From Ciona savignyi (Eukaryota; Chordata; Ascidiacea; Phlebobranchia; Cionidae), in contig CH002628.1 of NCBI GenBank assembly GCA_000149265.1, positions 43,484 to 107,483 of the forward strand: a stretch of 64,000 nucleotides of DNA, written 5' to 3'. The notes beneath the pieces were generated by a model, which had not been told where the DNA came from, did no database searches, and saw nothing but the letters and a program-made list of their open reading frames with translations. Positions 36,552 through 48,245 of the stretch are shown piece by piece (positions within the stretch are counted from its first letter, which is position 1; every line of letters begins with the position of its first letter). The translations under genes and the position numbers were made by a program.

Positions 36552-37829
36552 CTATAAGTTTGTTGGAACGCACAGGCATGTTAAAAAAAGAAAATCTGTC
36601 AAGCACTTATACACACTTTTACACAAGCTGGGGTATTCCAAGTTGAATAAATAGTAAACTGAAATGAGAGTTGCATAACACTCCAGCATGTCTACACCAT
36701 TAAGTGCCACTACAACACATTGTTCTACAACTAAACACATTTGACCTGGATCAGAGGAGTTGCCAGTAGAAAGCAAATAGGGCTGATTTTTTTGTGTTGA
36801 CGAGGTCGACACATCACCAAGTTCGCCAAATGTGATAATTTGCTTTGAATGATTCTCATTTACACACAAATTTTTAACAATCCTATGAAAAACAGTAGAG
36901 TCACTGGAGTCGGCCAAATTCAACTTGTGTCTCCCATTCTCCATCAATATATTCCACTGTTTGCGACTCTCTTCCCTCTTTGACACGTCCGGCAGTTTAT
37001 CAAATTCTTCAATACACTGAAAGCAAATATAAAAAATGTTTATACTATAAATGACTTTAGCTTTATTTCTGCTGGGAAAGCTAAAGATGACCTTTTTTTA
37101 TTTATTCTCAACATGAATCGTCATGGGGGGGGAGTTTTCAGTCCCATATTCTTAAGCACAGGCCGCCACAGTAACAGCTTGGAATGGAGACACACATCAA
37201 TTATCTCAATAATTCGCAATGGACNNNNNNNNNNNNNNNNNNNNNNNNNNNNNNNNNNNNNNNNNNNNNNNNNNNNNNNNNNNNNNNNNNNNNNNNNNNN
37301 NNNNNNNNNNNNNNNNNNNNNNNNCTAATATTGTAGGTTTACTGTTGTTGTAGAGCATACACCGGAAAAATTCATTCCAAATGCAAAAACCGGGCAAACA
37401 ATCGCATAGTCATTAGTGCCATGGCACAAAGTGCATACTGGTAATTACTAGGACCGTGTCAAACACAACACTGTGAAATCACCCAGTGAATCCTTCGGTA
37501 ATGTACAGGACGCTAATCGAAACATGTAAACATATATCATGTAGCCCTACTTAAATGACTTTAACATAATGATTTAAACTGGCAAAACAAACAACATTAA
37601 CCAGACCAACAGGCATTATTTTACCAAATGATAAACTTTCAAGTTTACGGCTATGTTGTAAACGATATGGTAAACTGTCAACTTAGTTTGATCCAACTAC
37701 CCCCTTTGAAATATTTCTCTGGTTGAACTGTCTTTATACAATGTTTGTTAGATTATTAATATACACCAGTATACCTTATTATGAGCTGCAAACTGAGGAC
37801 ACTTTTCAAAAAACTCCTTGACAGAGCAA
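36552..37829 (-). pseudogene. C-terminal part of a SAM-family transposon gene (gene B type), at least two exons
   Basis: Two minus-strand exons join in frame: 37829-37775 (CSVKEFFEKCPQFAAHNK, donor AAG then GTATAC) and 37016-36552 (acceptor TTTCAG; begins CIEEFDKLPDVSKREESRKQ). The second contains CLVVEQCVVVALNG then MLECYATLISVYYLFNLEYP, a signature I associate with the C-terminus of the SAM-like protein that accompanies the gene A transposase at 41-46 kb. The copy of gene B at 46.3-47.6 kb lacks exactly this part. A 100-N gap lies between the two exons. No stop or shift is seen in what is present, so it may be part of an intact gene whose upstream exons are not visible. Family assignment rests on remembered pattern, not a search. 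Confidence 0.5.
37225..37324. other. Assembly gap (100 N)
   Basis: Exactly 100 N, lying in an intron of the gene fragment on the minus strand. Confidence 0.99.
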
Positions 37830-38146
37830 CTGAAGATTAACTGTTTTCAGCCATCCTGATCTTGATCAAGCGGCGGCGGAGATATGGCTGCACTAACACT
37901 GGAAGTACATATGTTTTTACGGTGCGGTTTTTCCTCGACAACAGAACGGACAAATTGAGAAAATTTATTAGCTCTTATTCGTATGCTTGTTGATAATAAA
38001 TACTGCATATGAAGGTTACTCAGCTGTAGCTAACACCGGATACTCTTTAACCAGACCCTAAGATATTTCATCACGGTCACTTTTGAAAGGTTTTCCAATA
38101 CGTGTGTGGATGACATCGTATATGTTTCGTATAACCGCGCAATATG

Positions 38147-38458
38147 CTAAATAGTTCTTTGCAAAATCTGCCTTGGTGACCTTTTGTAGATAGTTTGAAT
38201 AAGTAACGGGAAAGGATACGGTATCCCTTCTGGATAGGCTACATTAAATGAACTATTAGCAGAACTACCAGCAATTTCTGAACTTTGACTTTTTATAAAA
38301 AACTTTTGAAAATGTCTTCCTTTTTTTACGCTTGGTTTGTTTATACAATGATTATAAAAAGAATGATGTGAAACTCTTTTACGCTTGAATAATTTCCCAT
38401 TGTAAAGTCGCAAATGAGTTTCTGCACCGTCACGCATGAGAACGTGATAGAAAAGCAA
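38147..38458 (-). CDS. Unidentified open frame, 103 codons
   Basis: A basic, His-rich N-terminal half (HLRLYNGKLFKRKRVSHHSF) is followed by a Ser-rich part. It lies upstream of the SAM-family fragment on the same strand and could be another exon of that gene, but no splice chain was established and no family is recognised. Confidence 0.25.
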   Translation of the reverse strand: MLFYHVLMRDGAETHLRLYNGKLFKRKRVSHHSFYNHCINKPSVKKGRHFQKFFIKSQSSEIAGSSANSSFNVAYPEGIPYPFPLLIQTIYKRSPRQILQRTI

Positions 38459-40038
38459 GTGCCGAATGCTGTAGTTTGGTTATTTTTAATGCGTGTTATG
38501 CTATTTTAGCCTCTTGACGTTGCTATTTAGTGTAGGAAGGACTGTTTTTAAATTGATAAAAGGTTAAATAATAATAATATGTGTATTTTTTGCACGAAAA
38601 ATAAAAAAATTATATATCAGAATGAAATATTACAGAGAGTGAACTGCAAATAATATATAGATAGTCGCCTAGTCAGCTGTCTCTTAAGTCAATTTGTTTA
38701 ATGGGTAGGTGTCTTACAGTAAATGTTGTTATTTGTTTAGATAATTCATGTTAATAAGGTGACTCCGGCCATTAAGAGTGTTGGTGAAAGATAAAATTTA
38801 AACAGATGCGAGTGTCTGAAATGTGTATATACCCATTATATACTAAATGTTGATGCAGAAGTTTGGTGGCAGAGATGAAAGAAGTCTATATGGAAGTTAA
38901 ATTGTTAATAAATGATCAATACATTGGAATTATATGCACATGTTTCAACTGAAAAAAGATGGAGCATGAAAGATCATGTCACCATGTGGAGAATTTGCAG
39001 ATTTACCAGCTGTCCAACCATACATGTTACTTTGGACTTCACTTCAGTTTGTCCTGGGATGATGAACTGATGGAACGTTAACTGTAGATGAAGTCAACTG
39101 AAACTAAAGAGCCTTCAATGATCAAATAAATTTCACCATCATTGCAGTACATCGGAGCTTAAGCTATTGTGTTTCACACACTTTATACCAATGTTCAGTT
39201 TTAACTATACATGGCTACCAAGAATATTGCGATTCAGACTTTTCAATGTGTCCAATGTTTAATTATCATACCTTATTCAAAACAGTATAATTTGTACAAC
39301 ATTCTTTATTAGTTATATCGCATACAAAAATGGCAACTGTACAATCTTTTTTAAAGAGCAACATATGCCTAGCAATAAAGTTTTGCATAATCTGAATTGG
39401 ATACTATATTCTAGGTTTAGTAGGTTATACAATGTTGTCAAGCGTAAAATGAACTTTTTTATATTTACATTATCCAGCACTTATTTATCAAGAAAATTAG
39501 AAAATAACAATATAACACAGCAACATAAAAGTGACATTTCTTGAAATTTCCATCATATCCAACGTAGACACATATTCCATAATGTTTTTTAACTTATCTC
39601 TTCGACTTCTTCTAATTGTAGTCTTACTACTGCAGCAATAGATGACCCATCATATTAAAACAGCTTACAGTTCTTGGACCTGAATAAATATGTTGGTAAA
39701 TATATACTAAATACCAAAGAATTTTTTCTTGAATGGTGTAGGCATTACTATAAAATAGATCAAAATTATATTATAAATTAGAACTAATAAAACATTTCAG
39801 TCTGGCATATATATGTGGCGTTTTGATAGGTTTGTTTGGGTCTTTTGTTGCTACCTGTACTAATTTGTTACTCTCGCAATCCAGACTCCATCACGGAAGG
39901 TTCTTTTATTGTTGACCAAATGCAGATACAATGAAACACGCATGCATGATTAATTCATTAAATGCGGGCACGACTTGATAAACACTAAACTCGGCTTCTC
40001 TGCATGTTTACTGCAGGAGCCACGGTTCTAAACTGTTA
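38459..40038. other. No recognisable gene
   Basis: The sequence is AT-rich with no convincing open frame or repeat boundary. Near 39876-39912 is the CTCGCAATCC...CACGGAAGG motif shared with 6042. Confidence 0.4.
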
Positions 40039-41068
40039 CACTGTAAAAAATGACCGTAATAATACATATTTTTAAATCGATTTTTGTATGTAAACTATTA
40101 TTACAAACGATTTAAGTAAAAAAACGTATAACCATATTAATATGATAATATTTTTTTGTGATTACACATATATAATACGTTTTTGGTATTCACATAACGT
40201 AGGTGTGTGTTGCAGATTACCAAAAACTTGGTAAATGTGCAAGATATATATGCTAATTAACAAATATTTTTGTGTAATTTAATGTATTTTTTATGCTAGC
40301 ATAACGTACGATAGTTTTACAAGTTTAAGTAAAATATCTATTTTACCCACTTTTATTCTAAGTGTAAAAACTCTTAAACGTAGTTACCTACGTAGTTACA
40401 GAAATAGCTATAAATCATTAGGGAAGATATGGTATTTTGTGTATCTTAAGTTTACACGTTGTCTGTGATTCAGATAAGGCGAATAAATTATTGTGTAGTT
40501 GCATATATAATATATCGGCACAATTTGCTTGCCGATTAGTTCGATGTTCGTTCCACATCACTGCGTCCTCGTGTTGGTTTATTTATGCGCATGCGCAGTG
40601 CTGCGATATTTTTGTCGTCGAGTTTGTTTTTCGCCCGACAGGTGTGCTACAGTAGTTTGGGTAGTGTTAGTAATGTAGCTACAGCTAGGTTTATTTTACG
40701 TAAACGATGTTTATTGTTCAATATATTACTTAACCGTACATAAACTTCCTATTTGACATGGTCATTTATGGTTTTAACAAGTGTATATTTGTTTTATCTA
40801 TTCTGGCATGTTGCGGTATTTTTAGTATACTATTGGCTAACCAGGTCATAGAGACTACCTGTAGGCTACTATTTATAATGTGTTGTATAGGCTATATAAC
40901 ATAATTATATAATATATATATTTCTTAGTTGCTACAAATCACTTCAAAAACTTAAACATGCCGGTTACTTGTAGTATCTGTTCTTCAACATTTGTATTGC
41001 CGAGTACATATGCAACACACATGAGATCTCACAGAAATGTGAGAAATGAAATTGCAAAGCGCAGTATT

Positions 41069-41774
41069 TGCAGCGGTTCGCCTTGTTTTCACTTCAATTC
41101 AAACATCCGCGATAAAGATGGACGTCATCCACTTAAAACTGCATTATGGCGCCAGTATTGGTCATTGATCGCGTGCAAAGGCTGACCTGAAAAACATTAT
41201 GACGTCAATTAAGGGTCAGTGTTGTTTGATCTCTGGAAATCATTATGACGTCAGTTATTGCTCGGAACTACGAAGGATTTTGATGGGGTTCCCGTGAGAC
41301 AGACCAGCTAATGGGTTTATTTTGGGCGAACAATCACACGAGATGTTGTCGCAAGAGTGAGAAGCAGAGAATCTATAAGTGGTTTTGGAGAGAAAAGATT
41401 ACATGAATAAGACCAAAAACGGGCATCATGCAGTTTTCTCTTAGGGATTGGAGCACCAGATAAATACGGATGTTTGAACGTCACAAAGGGGCTCACTGAC
41501 AGAGAGTGAACGAGGCTGAGACCGAGGTGACTGCCACCTGGCGCGTTAAGCGCTAGGTTATTGAGACTTTGTGGCATAGTTGACAGAAGGAACAAGACAA
41601 AAGTCGCTTCTGCCGGAATAAACAAAGAACGAGTTGACAAGCCGCAAAGGAAAACGAACTGTCTATTAAACGCATCGCGCAGTTATTCCGACGCCAGTCG
41701 GTCCCGCGAATCGATTCCCGAGTAAAGTGCATTGATATATTCGGGTGTTCATATTAACAACGTCAAACGTTGCA
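41069..41774 (+). repeat. 5' LTR (706 bp, with an internal deletion)
   Basis: Matches the 3' LTR closely over about 690 bp, then jumps from ATTAACAACGT directly to CAAACGTTGCA. About 148 bp present in the other LTR are missing between two AACGT words. The antisense 107-codon open frame at 41317-41640 is also present, unchanged, in the other LTR; I see no reason to call it a gene. Confidence 0.92.
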
Positions 41775-42785
41775 GTGGCGACCTTCCGACGGTGATTTTG
41801 AACTTAAACGCAACCTACCGAAGTCTGAAGAGTGGATACGAAGATTTCAACCGAGCAGACCCTACTGTTCACGAGAAAACAGAAGTCTGATCAAAGCAGA
41901 AGTCTGTTTAACTTTCTGCAGTAATCAAGTGAGCTAGAAGAATTGCTTTTGAATGAAGCTCACCGTTTATGTTTATTCAACATTTCCTTCAAGCATGATG
42001 AGGGAAAATTCAGCGACGATATCAAGCAAGCAAAGAGCCGCAAATCGTCGTTCAGCCATGTTGTTTTAACCAGTTGGTCACTCGACACTAAACTGGAAGG
42101 CTCTGTCTGCGGATAAAAGCAAGCAAATGTTCGAGTTTAAAGATTTTGAATCAGCGATGCTCTCAGTTTTTCAGAAGTTATGAAACTGAGCGAAGACTGA
42201 TGTAGAAATCGACACCATTACACATCACATTTCTATATCACGGTGGAAAAGGTTTGAGTGTGGGCTATATAATATTGCATTTGATTTAAATCCCGAGAAG
42301 GCACATATATATTGTGCTAGAGTTTATGAGAACTCAATAATTCTGTTATTTTTGCTATCGACTTGATATGTTATGTTATATTGCTTGATTTACACATGTC
42401 TATTTTCCGGGAAAATCAACCCGAAGAGATTACTGCGGAATCGCAAATCTATTATGTCTCTTTATTGCTTAATATTACCGCCCAGGTTACTTAAGCAAAT
42501 CGCTGTTATTTGCGAAAACAGCCAAACGGCTTATATGTATCAAGCAAAAATATGAAAATAACGTCCCTATAATTGCCTTTTGAGCAAAATGTGTTACTGC
42601 ATCGGGATTTTAACAATTGCATTGAGCCAGAATCAACCTTTGACACATATATTCTCATTATTAACACACTCGTCTTACTAAAAATGTTTTGTATATTCTT
42701 TACTAACAAACTTTTAATATGAAACACATACATTATGTGGAAGAATGGACTTAATTTTGATTTTTCCTTTTAACGGTGGAAGGCA

Positions 42786-43639
42786 TGCAGCGGTTCGCCT
42801 TGTTTTCACTTCAATTCAAACATCCGCGATAAGATGGACGTCATCCACTTAAAACTGCATTATGGCGCCAGTATTGGTCATTGATCGCGTGCAAAGGCTG
42901 ACCTGAAAAACATTATGACGTCAATTAAGGGTCAGTGTTGTTTGATCTCTGGAAATCATTATGACGTCAGTTATTGCTCGGAACTACGAAGGATTTTGAT
43001 GGGGTTCCCGTGAGACAGACCAGCTAATGGGTTTATTTTGGGCGAACAATCACACGAGATGTTGTCGCAAGAGTGAGAAGCAGAGAATCTATAAGTGGTT
43101 TTGGAGAGAAAAGATTACATGAATAAGACCAAAAACGGGCATCATGCAGTTTTCTCTTAGGGATTGGAGCACCAGATAAATACGGATGTTTGAACGTCAC
43201 AAAGGGGCTCACTGACAGAGAGTGAACGAGGCTGAGACCGAGGTGACTGCCACCTGGCGCGTTAAGCGCTAGGTTATTGAGACTTTGTGGCATAGTTGAC
43301 AGAAGGAACAAGACAAAAGTCGCTTCTGCCGGAATAAACAAAGAACGAGTTGACAAGCCGCAAAGGAAAACGAACTGTCTATTAAACGCATCGCGCAGTT
43401 ATTCCGACGCCAGTCGGTCCCGCGAATCGATTCCCGAGTAAAGTGCATTGATTTATTCGAGTGTTCATATTAACAACGTTTGACAATAAACGAACCAACG
43501 TTCAATAAGCGTGGACTCGATCTTTGGAAGTCGGATATCGGAGTCAGCATATATATTCGAGCCACACAGAGGGCAAATCTACCCTCGACTAACCTCGAAC
43601 GTTGCAGTTAACCTACCGCTAAAACGTCAAACGGTTGCA
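42786..43639 (+). repeat. 3' LTR (854 bp, full length)
   Basis: Starts TGCAGCGGTTCGCCTTG and ends CGGTTGCA. Compared with the 5' LTR it holds the extra segment from TTTGACAATAAACGAACC to CTAAAACGT, and few other differences (one base fewer near 42831; two substitutions near 43453-43460). Confidence 0.92.
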
Positions 43640-46258
43640 GTATTCAAAGTTTAATTCATTTCAAAGTCATATAAGAAGAAATCATTGTAGTGTTAAAGGA
43701 GAGATGAGGAATAAAGTTGCAGACACTTTCCATGTTGAAGAGCATTTATTTTTAAGCAATGTGTCAGCATTAGTGATCTATTGAAGCATCTTAAAGAACA
43801 CATACGGCAGGGTATGAAAATTACTTGTCCGTATTTTAATTGTAAGGCATCATACATGGTCGTGTCGTCATTTGCATCTCATGTTTTTCGAAACCATTAT
43901 AACACTACAATAACTGGATCCGTTGTTTCAACAACTTCAGGTCTAAATGTTCCGCACTATGACAGTGATGAAAATGACGAAACCATTGCGCCTTGTGACA
44001 TCACAAGTGAAGCACCAACATTTGACATGGAAATCACTTCCATGTCTAGCAGTGATAATGAAATTCTAGAAAGCTTTGCCTATTTTTGTTAAAACTAGAA
44101 TGTCACTGTTTTGTACCAAAAAGTACAGTTCAATCTATAGTTCAAGAACTTTCCAATATTGACGACTATCGAATTCATAGACTTAAAAATAGAGTGGCAT
44201 CTATGCCTGACCTTAAGTGAGGATCAACTTCAACAAGTTCATGAGGATATTGAAGCAGAATCATTTCAGGATATTTGTGGTGCTGATCATGGGAAATTGA
44301 GATCAATTCATTGCAGGACATTGTTTTATATGCACCATTATGATTTCATTGAACCTCGTACTGTGCGTTTAGGGCAGTATTTGGGAAAAACCTGTTCCTT
44401 CCACTATGTTTCCATTTTCGAGTCTGTTCAATTGATTGTACGGCGAGCCATTTCAAAATTTGTTTACACTTCTCATGTTAATGCTCCAGACACCCTAAAT
44501 GATTTGTTTGATGGAAATGTTTTCAAAACGATGCATGACCCGCAGCATATACAGCTTCTTCTGTATCAAGACTCACTTGAAGTGGTTAACCCTCTTGGTT
44601 CTAGTCGAAAAAAGCACAAATTACTTGCTGTTTATGCGATGATAGGAAACCTGCCATTTCCGTACAGATCATCCATCGACAATATAATCTTAGTGCTACT
44701 AGTTAAAGAGGTCCATTTCAAATTCTTTGGCCAAAACCTGGTTTTCCATGAACTTTTGAAGGACATACATAAGTTAGAGAAACAGATGGAGTCCTGAATG
44801 AAGGGAAAATTATCAAGTGTCAGTTATTTGCAATTCTTGGTGATAACCACCTTGGTTCGCATCAAATTGGTGGATTTTCAGAAAGTTTTAATAGTGAACA
44901 TTTCTGTAGGTATTGCCAGATCTCAAAAGCTGAATTCCATGAAAGTCCATATGAAAGTGGTGATTTGAGAAGTGCTTCCAGCTATAATAGTGCAGTGCAG
45001 CACCTTCAACACCACAATTCAAACATATTTTGTGGGGTCAAATTTAATTCACTTTTCAATCAACTGGTATCATTCCATGTGTGCAAACCTGGACTTCCAC
45101 CTTGCTTGGGCCATGATCTTTTTGAGAGGATAGTTGCCTATGACATGTATTTATTTATAAAATACTTTGTCAACAAAAAATGGTTCAGCTTTCAGTTACT
45201 GAATGAGCGGATCACGAGGTTTCCGTATAAAGATAATGATGCAGCAAACAAGCCACCTCCTTTGCCAATAAATGCATCAAGGCTGATTGGGCAAGCTGTA
45301 GAAAACTGGTGTTTTCTTAGACTTTTCCCATTGATTATATATGATTTGATTACTGATGATTCAGATGAAGTTTGGACTTTATTATTACAGCTACGTGAAA
45401 TAGTTCAGCTTGTTTGTGCACCACACATATCACCACCTGTGCAAGTGTCGTACTTGGATGTTGTTGTAAAAGAATACCTCATGCAGCGTAAAAATCTATT
45501 TCCTTTAGTTAAACTCCGTCCAAAGCACCATTACCTGTTACATTATGCATATCTTACAATGCAGTTTGGACCACTGATTAAACTGTGGACCATGCGTTTT
45601 GAGAGTAAGCATTCATTTTTAAAGAAATCACTGCGTAGCTGTCATAACTTTAAAAACGTTACTAAATCTATGGCCCACTTACATCAGTTGTATTACTGTT
45701 ATATGCATACTGGTTCTTTTTTGAAAGACCCCTTGAGCTTTACCGCCAATGGTACTTGCCTAAATACTTCCTTATACTCCAGTTCTGTCCAATGTATGTT
45801 GGGCAAACATTGCCTTACAACACAAAACACTGTTTTCAGTTTTAACTGCACAATACTGTGGAACTACTTACAAACAAGGCATGTATATTTCCAATTGTAG
45901 TAGCTCATGCCATCAGATTAGCTGTTTGTTCGTTCGAATGAGCTAATTTTATTGCTTGAAGACTGTGAAACAGAAATTGTTCCTAATGCTGGTGTATTTA
46001 GAGTTGTACAGATTACTGAATGTTTGCGCTTAATTAAGTGCAACGAGCTGATACAACATATTCCCATACCTTGTTATATGGTTGATGGCCATAAATTACT
46101 CCCTTTGAAGTCCGCAATTTTGTATACCGCTACACAGAAACAAAACTGAGTATTTAATTTTCTTTTCTTGCTACGTTTTATTTTAATTACTAATAAACAT
46201 GTATTTACATATATATATATTTGTTGCAGGAAATAAGCTTATTTTATTTTAGTGTCAT

Positions 46259-47570
46259 ATGCTAGCAAAAATGGATAGTGATGATGAAACTGTGCCCGTA
46301 GAACAACCTGTTCTTGACATTCTGGATGAAAGTGAAATTCCTATGACAGAAGATAAAAGAAAAGCGTTGGTTGACTTCTTGGTAGTGATGGGGGTAATGT
46401 GCACAAAAGATATGACATTCGTTACCGATCAAGACCTTGAGCCTTACCTTTTGCCCATTCAACGTCGTAAATTGATAGCTTTTGTGCAAAAACAAGTTCT
46501 ATGTGATCGTGATTCATTTGATAGCTCCATTTCATCCTCACTGTCCGACTGTAGTGTTGAACCCTTGTTACAACCAACACCATCCTGTCACGAACCTGGG
46601 ACATTGCATACATACACCATTGCAATACACATGGGATGACGAAAAATTCCCTGCTTCAATTTCTAAATTCCTTAAAGAGAAGAAGAGGCTACCCCCACCT
46701 GAACGACGGCTGCTTGTCAGATTAATAAAAGATGATGTGATATCAAAGCATAAAAACCCTGGACGAAAGCTATTGAGGATTGTTGCAACCAAAGTAGTTA
46801 TGAAATATCCTAGGTCATTGGGTGATTTTGGTTTCAATGATGATTTCGTTGGTGATGGTTGTGGTTCATTTATGTTGCAGTTAGAAAATAGCATTTGTAA
46901 CAATCGTAGACCGGGCCAAAAACGAATGATGGATTCTTCGTCTAGCAGCTCTTCTGACTCCGATCAACGATTGCCAAAACAAAAGAAAGTTTATGGTGAA
47001 ATTGAATCAAATATGGCTCCATTGTCATCGGATGAATTGATGTGTATTAAATCTTCTTTGATGTCAAAGTACCAGGCTTGTGCCTCTGCTGGTTTAGATA
47101 ATGAAGCACGAGCTATTTAAAAAAAGGGGTTTCTCGGAATACGCAGTATCATAAACTCACAACAAACAACCATTTCAACACTACATGATGAGTGGCCCAT
47201 CCTTTTCAGCAAAGATGGCTTTTCACTTCATTTTCAACAACTAGTTGGGAAGAGCCATGCTTCATTTATTGAAAATTTAACAAAAAATTTAACAAAATGT
47301 CTTTTGTGCTAAGTGCATCACAAAAGATCTACAGCCAGAATTGGTTGGGATGCTGGCGTTGTTGTGCGAGTATTTCAATGAGGATCTGACCACAATTATT
47401 GTTAAGGTTATTGCCTCAAGTATATAATATATGTAGCTTTAGGTATATATATCTTGATACTTTATTTCTTAAATTGTTACAAGGATTTTCTTTAACAGTA
47501 TATATTTTTAGGAAGGGTCCCCGAGTACAGTTGTTACACCACAGATTATTGCAAAAGGTAAGATGGATTT
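46259..47570 (+). pseudogene. Gene B: SAM-like protein of the two-gene transposon
   Basis: The acidic N-terminus (ATG at 46259 or the one at 46271) leads into a SAM-like domain: LVDFLVVMGVMCTKDMTFVT, DQDLEPYLLPIQRRKLIAFV. A Ser-rich linker crosses a frameshift near 46610-46640. The next domain reads YTWDDEKFPASISKFL, LPPPERRLLVRLIKDDVI, RIVATKVVMKYPRSLGDF and LENSICNNRRPGQKR; a second linker ends in a stop at 47118. The same frame then resumes with WPILFSKDGFSLHFQQLVG, and a further shift precedes EYFNEDLTTIIVK (donor near 47405). A last small exon (47513-47561, acceptor TTTTTAG) reads EGSPSTVVTPQIIAK. The C-terminal exon is missing here but a similar one stands at 36552-37016. Possible DNA-binding or accessory role. 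Confidence 0.6.
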
Positions 47571-47909
47571 TTATTTGGCTTGAAGTTTGCATTTCTGGGT
47601 CATGTTCTGTTTTCTATCGTGTCTATAATAAGCTACTATGTGGTTTACATTCCACAGTGGCTCGAAACATACTTCGGAACATAATGCATTGTATTAAAGT
47701 ACATGCAAATCAACTGTCCACTTGATTGTTACTGGAAAAGACTATTTCAGAAATGTGTATGAAAATTATTATTTTGGTTGTATTGCTTCTGATTCACATG
47801 TACAGTTGTTCGATGCATTATGTGGTTTTGTGCTTCATATAAATTTGATTAAAGTTAAATTAAATATTGGGCACCCCTAAAAACGCACATGTATTCCATT
47901 TCGTCTTAC

Positions 47910-48037
47910 CAATTCAATTTCCAAAAGTGACCCAAGAAAAATCTTCAGTGTTTTCCGAACACCAAATGCCAAGTTCGTAAACTCACAATTGATTTCTTCA
48001 GCCGTCAATGGAAGATCACCCAGTACAATTCCTGAAT
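47910..48037 (-). pseudogene. Orphan exon with canonical splice sites
   Basis: On the minus strand a 128-base segment between acceptor CTTATGTAG and donor GGTAAGAC is open: SGIVLGDLPLTAEEINCEFT, then NLAFGVRKTLKIFLGSLLEI. The composition and exact splice sites suggest a true coding exon. It runs opposite to gene B and no partner exon was found. Family not recognised. Confidence 0.4.
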
Positions 48038-48245
48038 CTACATAAGGCACATTCAATTTAATATAACATTACATTAATTATTATGAGTCCCATTTGGAAA
48101 AATGGGGGCCGAATTTTTCAGAAATTTTTGACACTAAATTCCTACTCTGCCCGTCAAATAGTTAACCTTTCGTTTGTGGTCTTTTTGCAAAACAAGGACC
48201 TCTTGCATCTTTAATCTTAAACAAAATTGTTAATAAACTCACAAA

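Larger units (their letters stand above)
41069..43639 (+). mobile_element. Non-autonomous LTR retrotransposon with 5-bp TSD
   Basis: Two near-identical LTRs (41069-41774 and 42786-43639), each starting TG and ending CA, flank about 1 kb of internal DNA. The duplication GTATT is present at 41064-41068 and 43640-43644. Directly after the left LTR, TGGCGACC at 41776 fits a primer-binding site; GGTGGAAGGCA before the right LTR is a weak purine tract. The inside has no gag or pol reading, so the element depends on enzymes from elsewhere. Near-identity of the LTRs indicates a recent insertion. Confidence 0.92.
40958..46149 (+). pseudogene. Gene A: C2H2 zinc-finger plus DDE-like transposase, interrupted by an LTR element
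   Basis: Starts MPVTCSICSSTFVLPSTYAT with a C2H2 finger (C-x2-C, H-x3-H). The coding exon is cut at 41064-41068 by the LTR element and resumes at 43640 with CKAQYSKFNSFQSH, a second finger, after a one-base shift just before the insertion. A third finger reads CPYFNCKASYMVVSSFASHV (43830). The core has FHYVSIF, YQDSLEVVNPLGS (44568), LAVYAMIGNLPFPYRSSI, LGDNHLGSHQIGGF, CRYC, HVCKPGLPPCLGHDLFE, KPPPLP, LRPKHHYLLHYAYL and GPLIKLWTMRFESKH. The C-terminus (CYMVDGHKLLPLKSAIL) ends at 46149. Frame changes occur near 44080, 44200, 44785 and 45900. Asp, Asp and Glu at 44572, 44846 and 45601 are my candidate catalytic triad. Similar proteins exist in fish and cnidarian genomes as uncharacterised proteins (from memory). 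Confidence 0.65.
40039..47570 (+). mobile_element. Two-gene DNA transposon, tentatively EnSpm/CACTA-type
   Basis: The left end is proposed at CACTGTAAAAAATGACCG, a CACTG start of the kind known for EnSpm/CACTA elements. About 900 bp of AT-rich subterminal DNA follows, then gene A (C2H2 fingers plus DDE-like core) and gene B (SAM-like), both on the plus strand. The order of blocks in gene A (Asp before NPLGS, a second Asp in GDNHLGS, a CxxC pair, then a helical region with RFESKH) recalls the Tnp2/KDZ group of transposases. No matching right terminus was found and the end given is the last recognised exon, so the class is an inference. A later LTR element sits inside gene A. Confidence 0.55.

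Noticed and set aside
41317..43356. Identical 107-codon antisense frames at 41317-41640 and 43033-43356
   Set aside because: Identical because the LTRs are identical, so conservation is not evidence of coding; no motif recognised.
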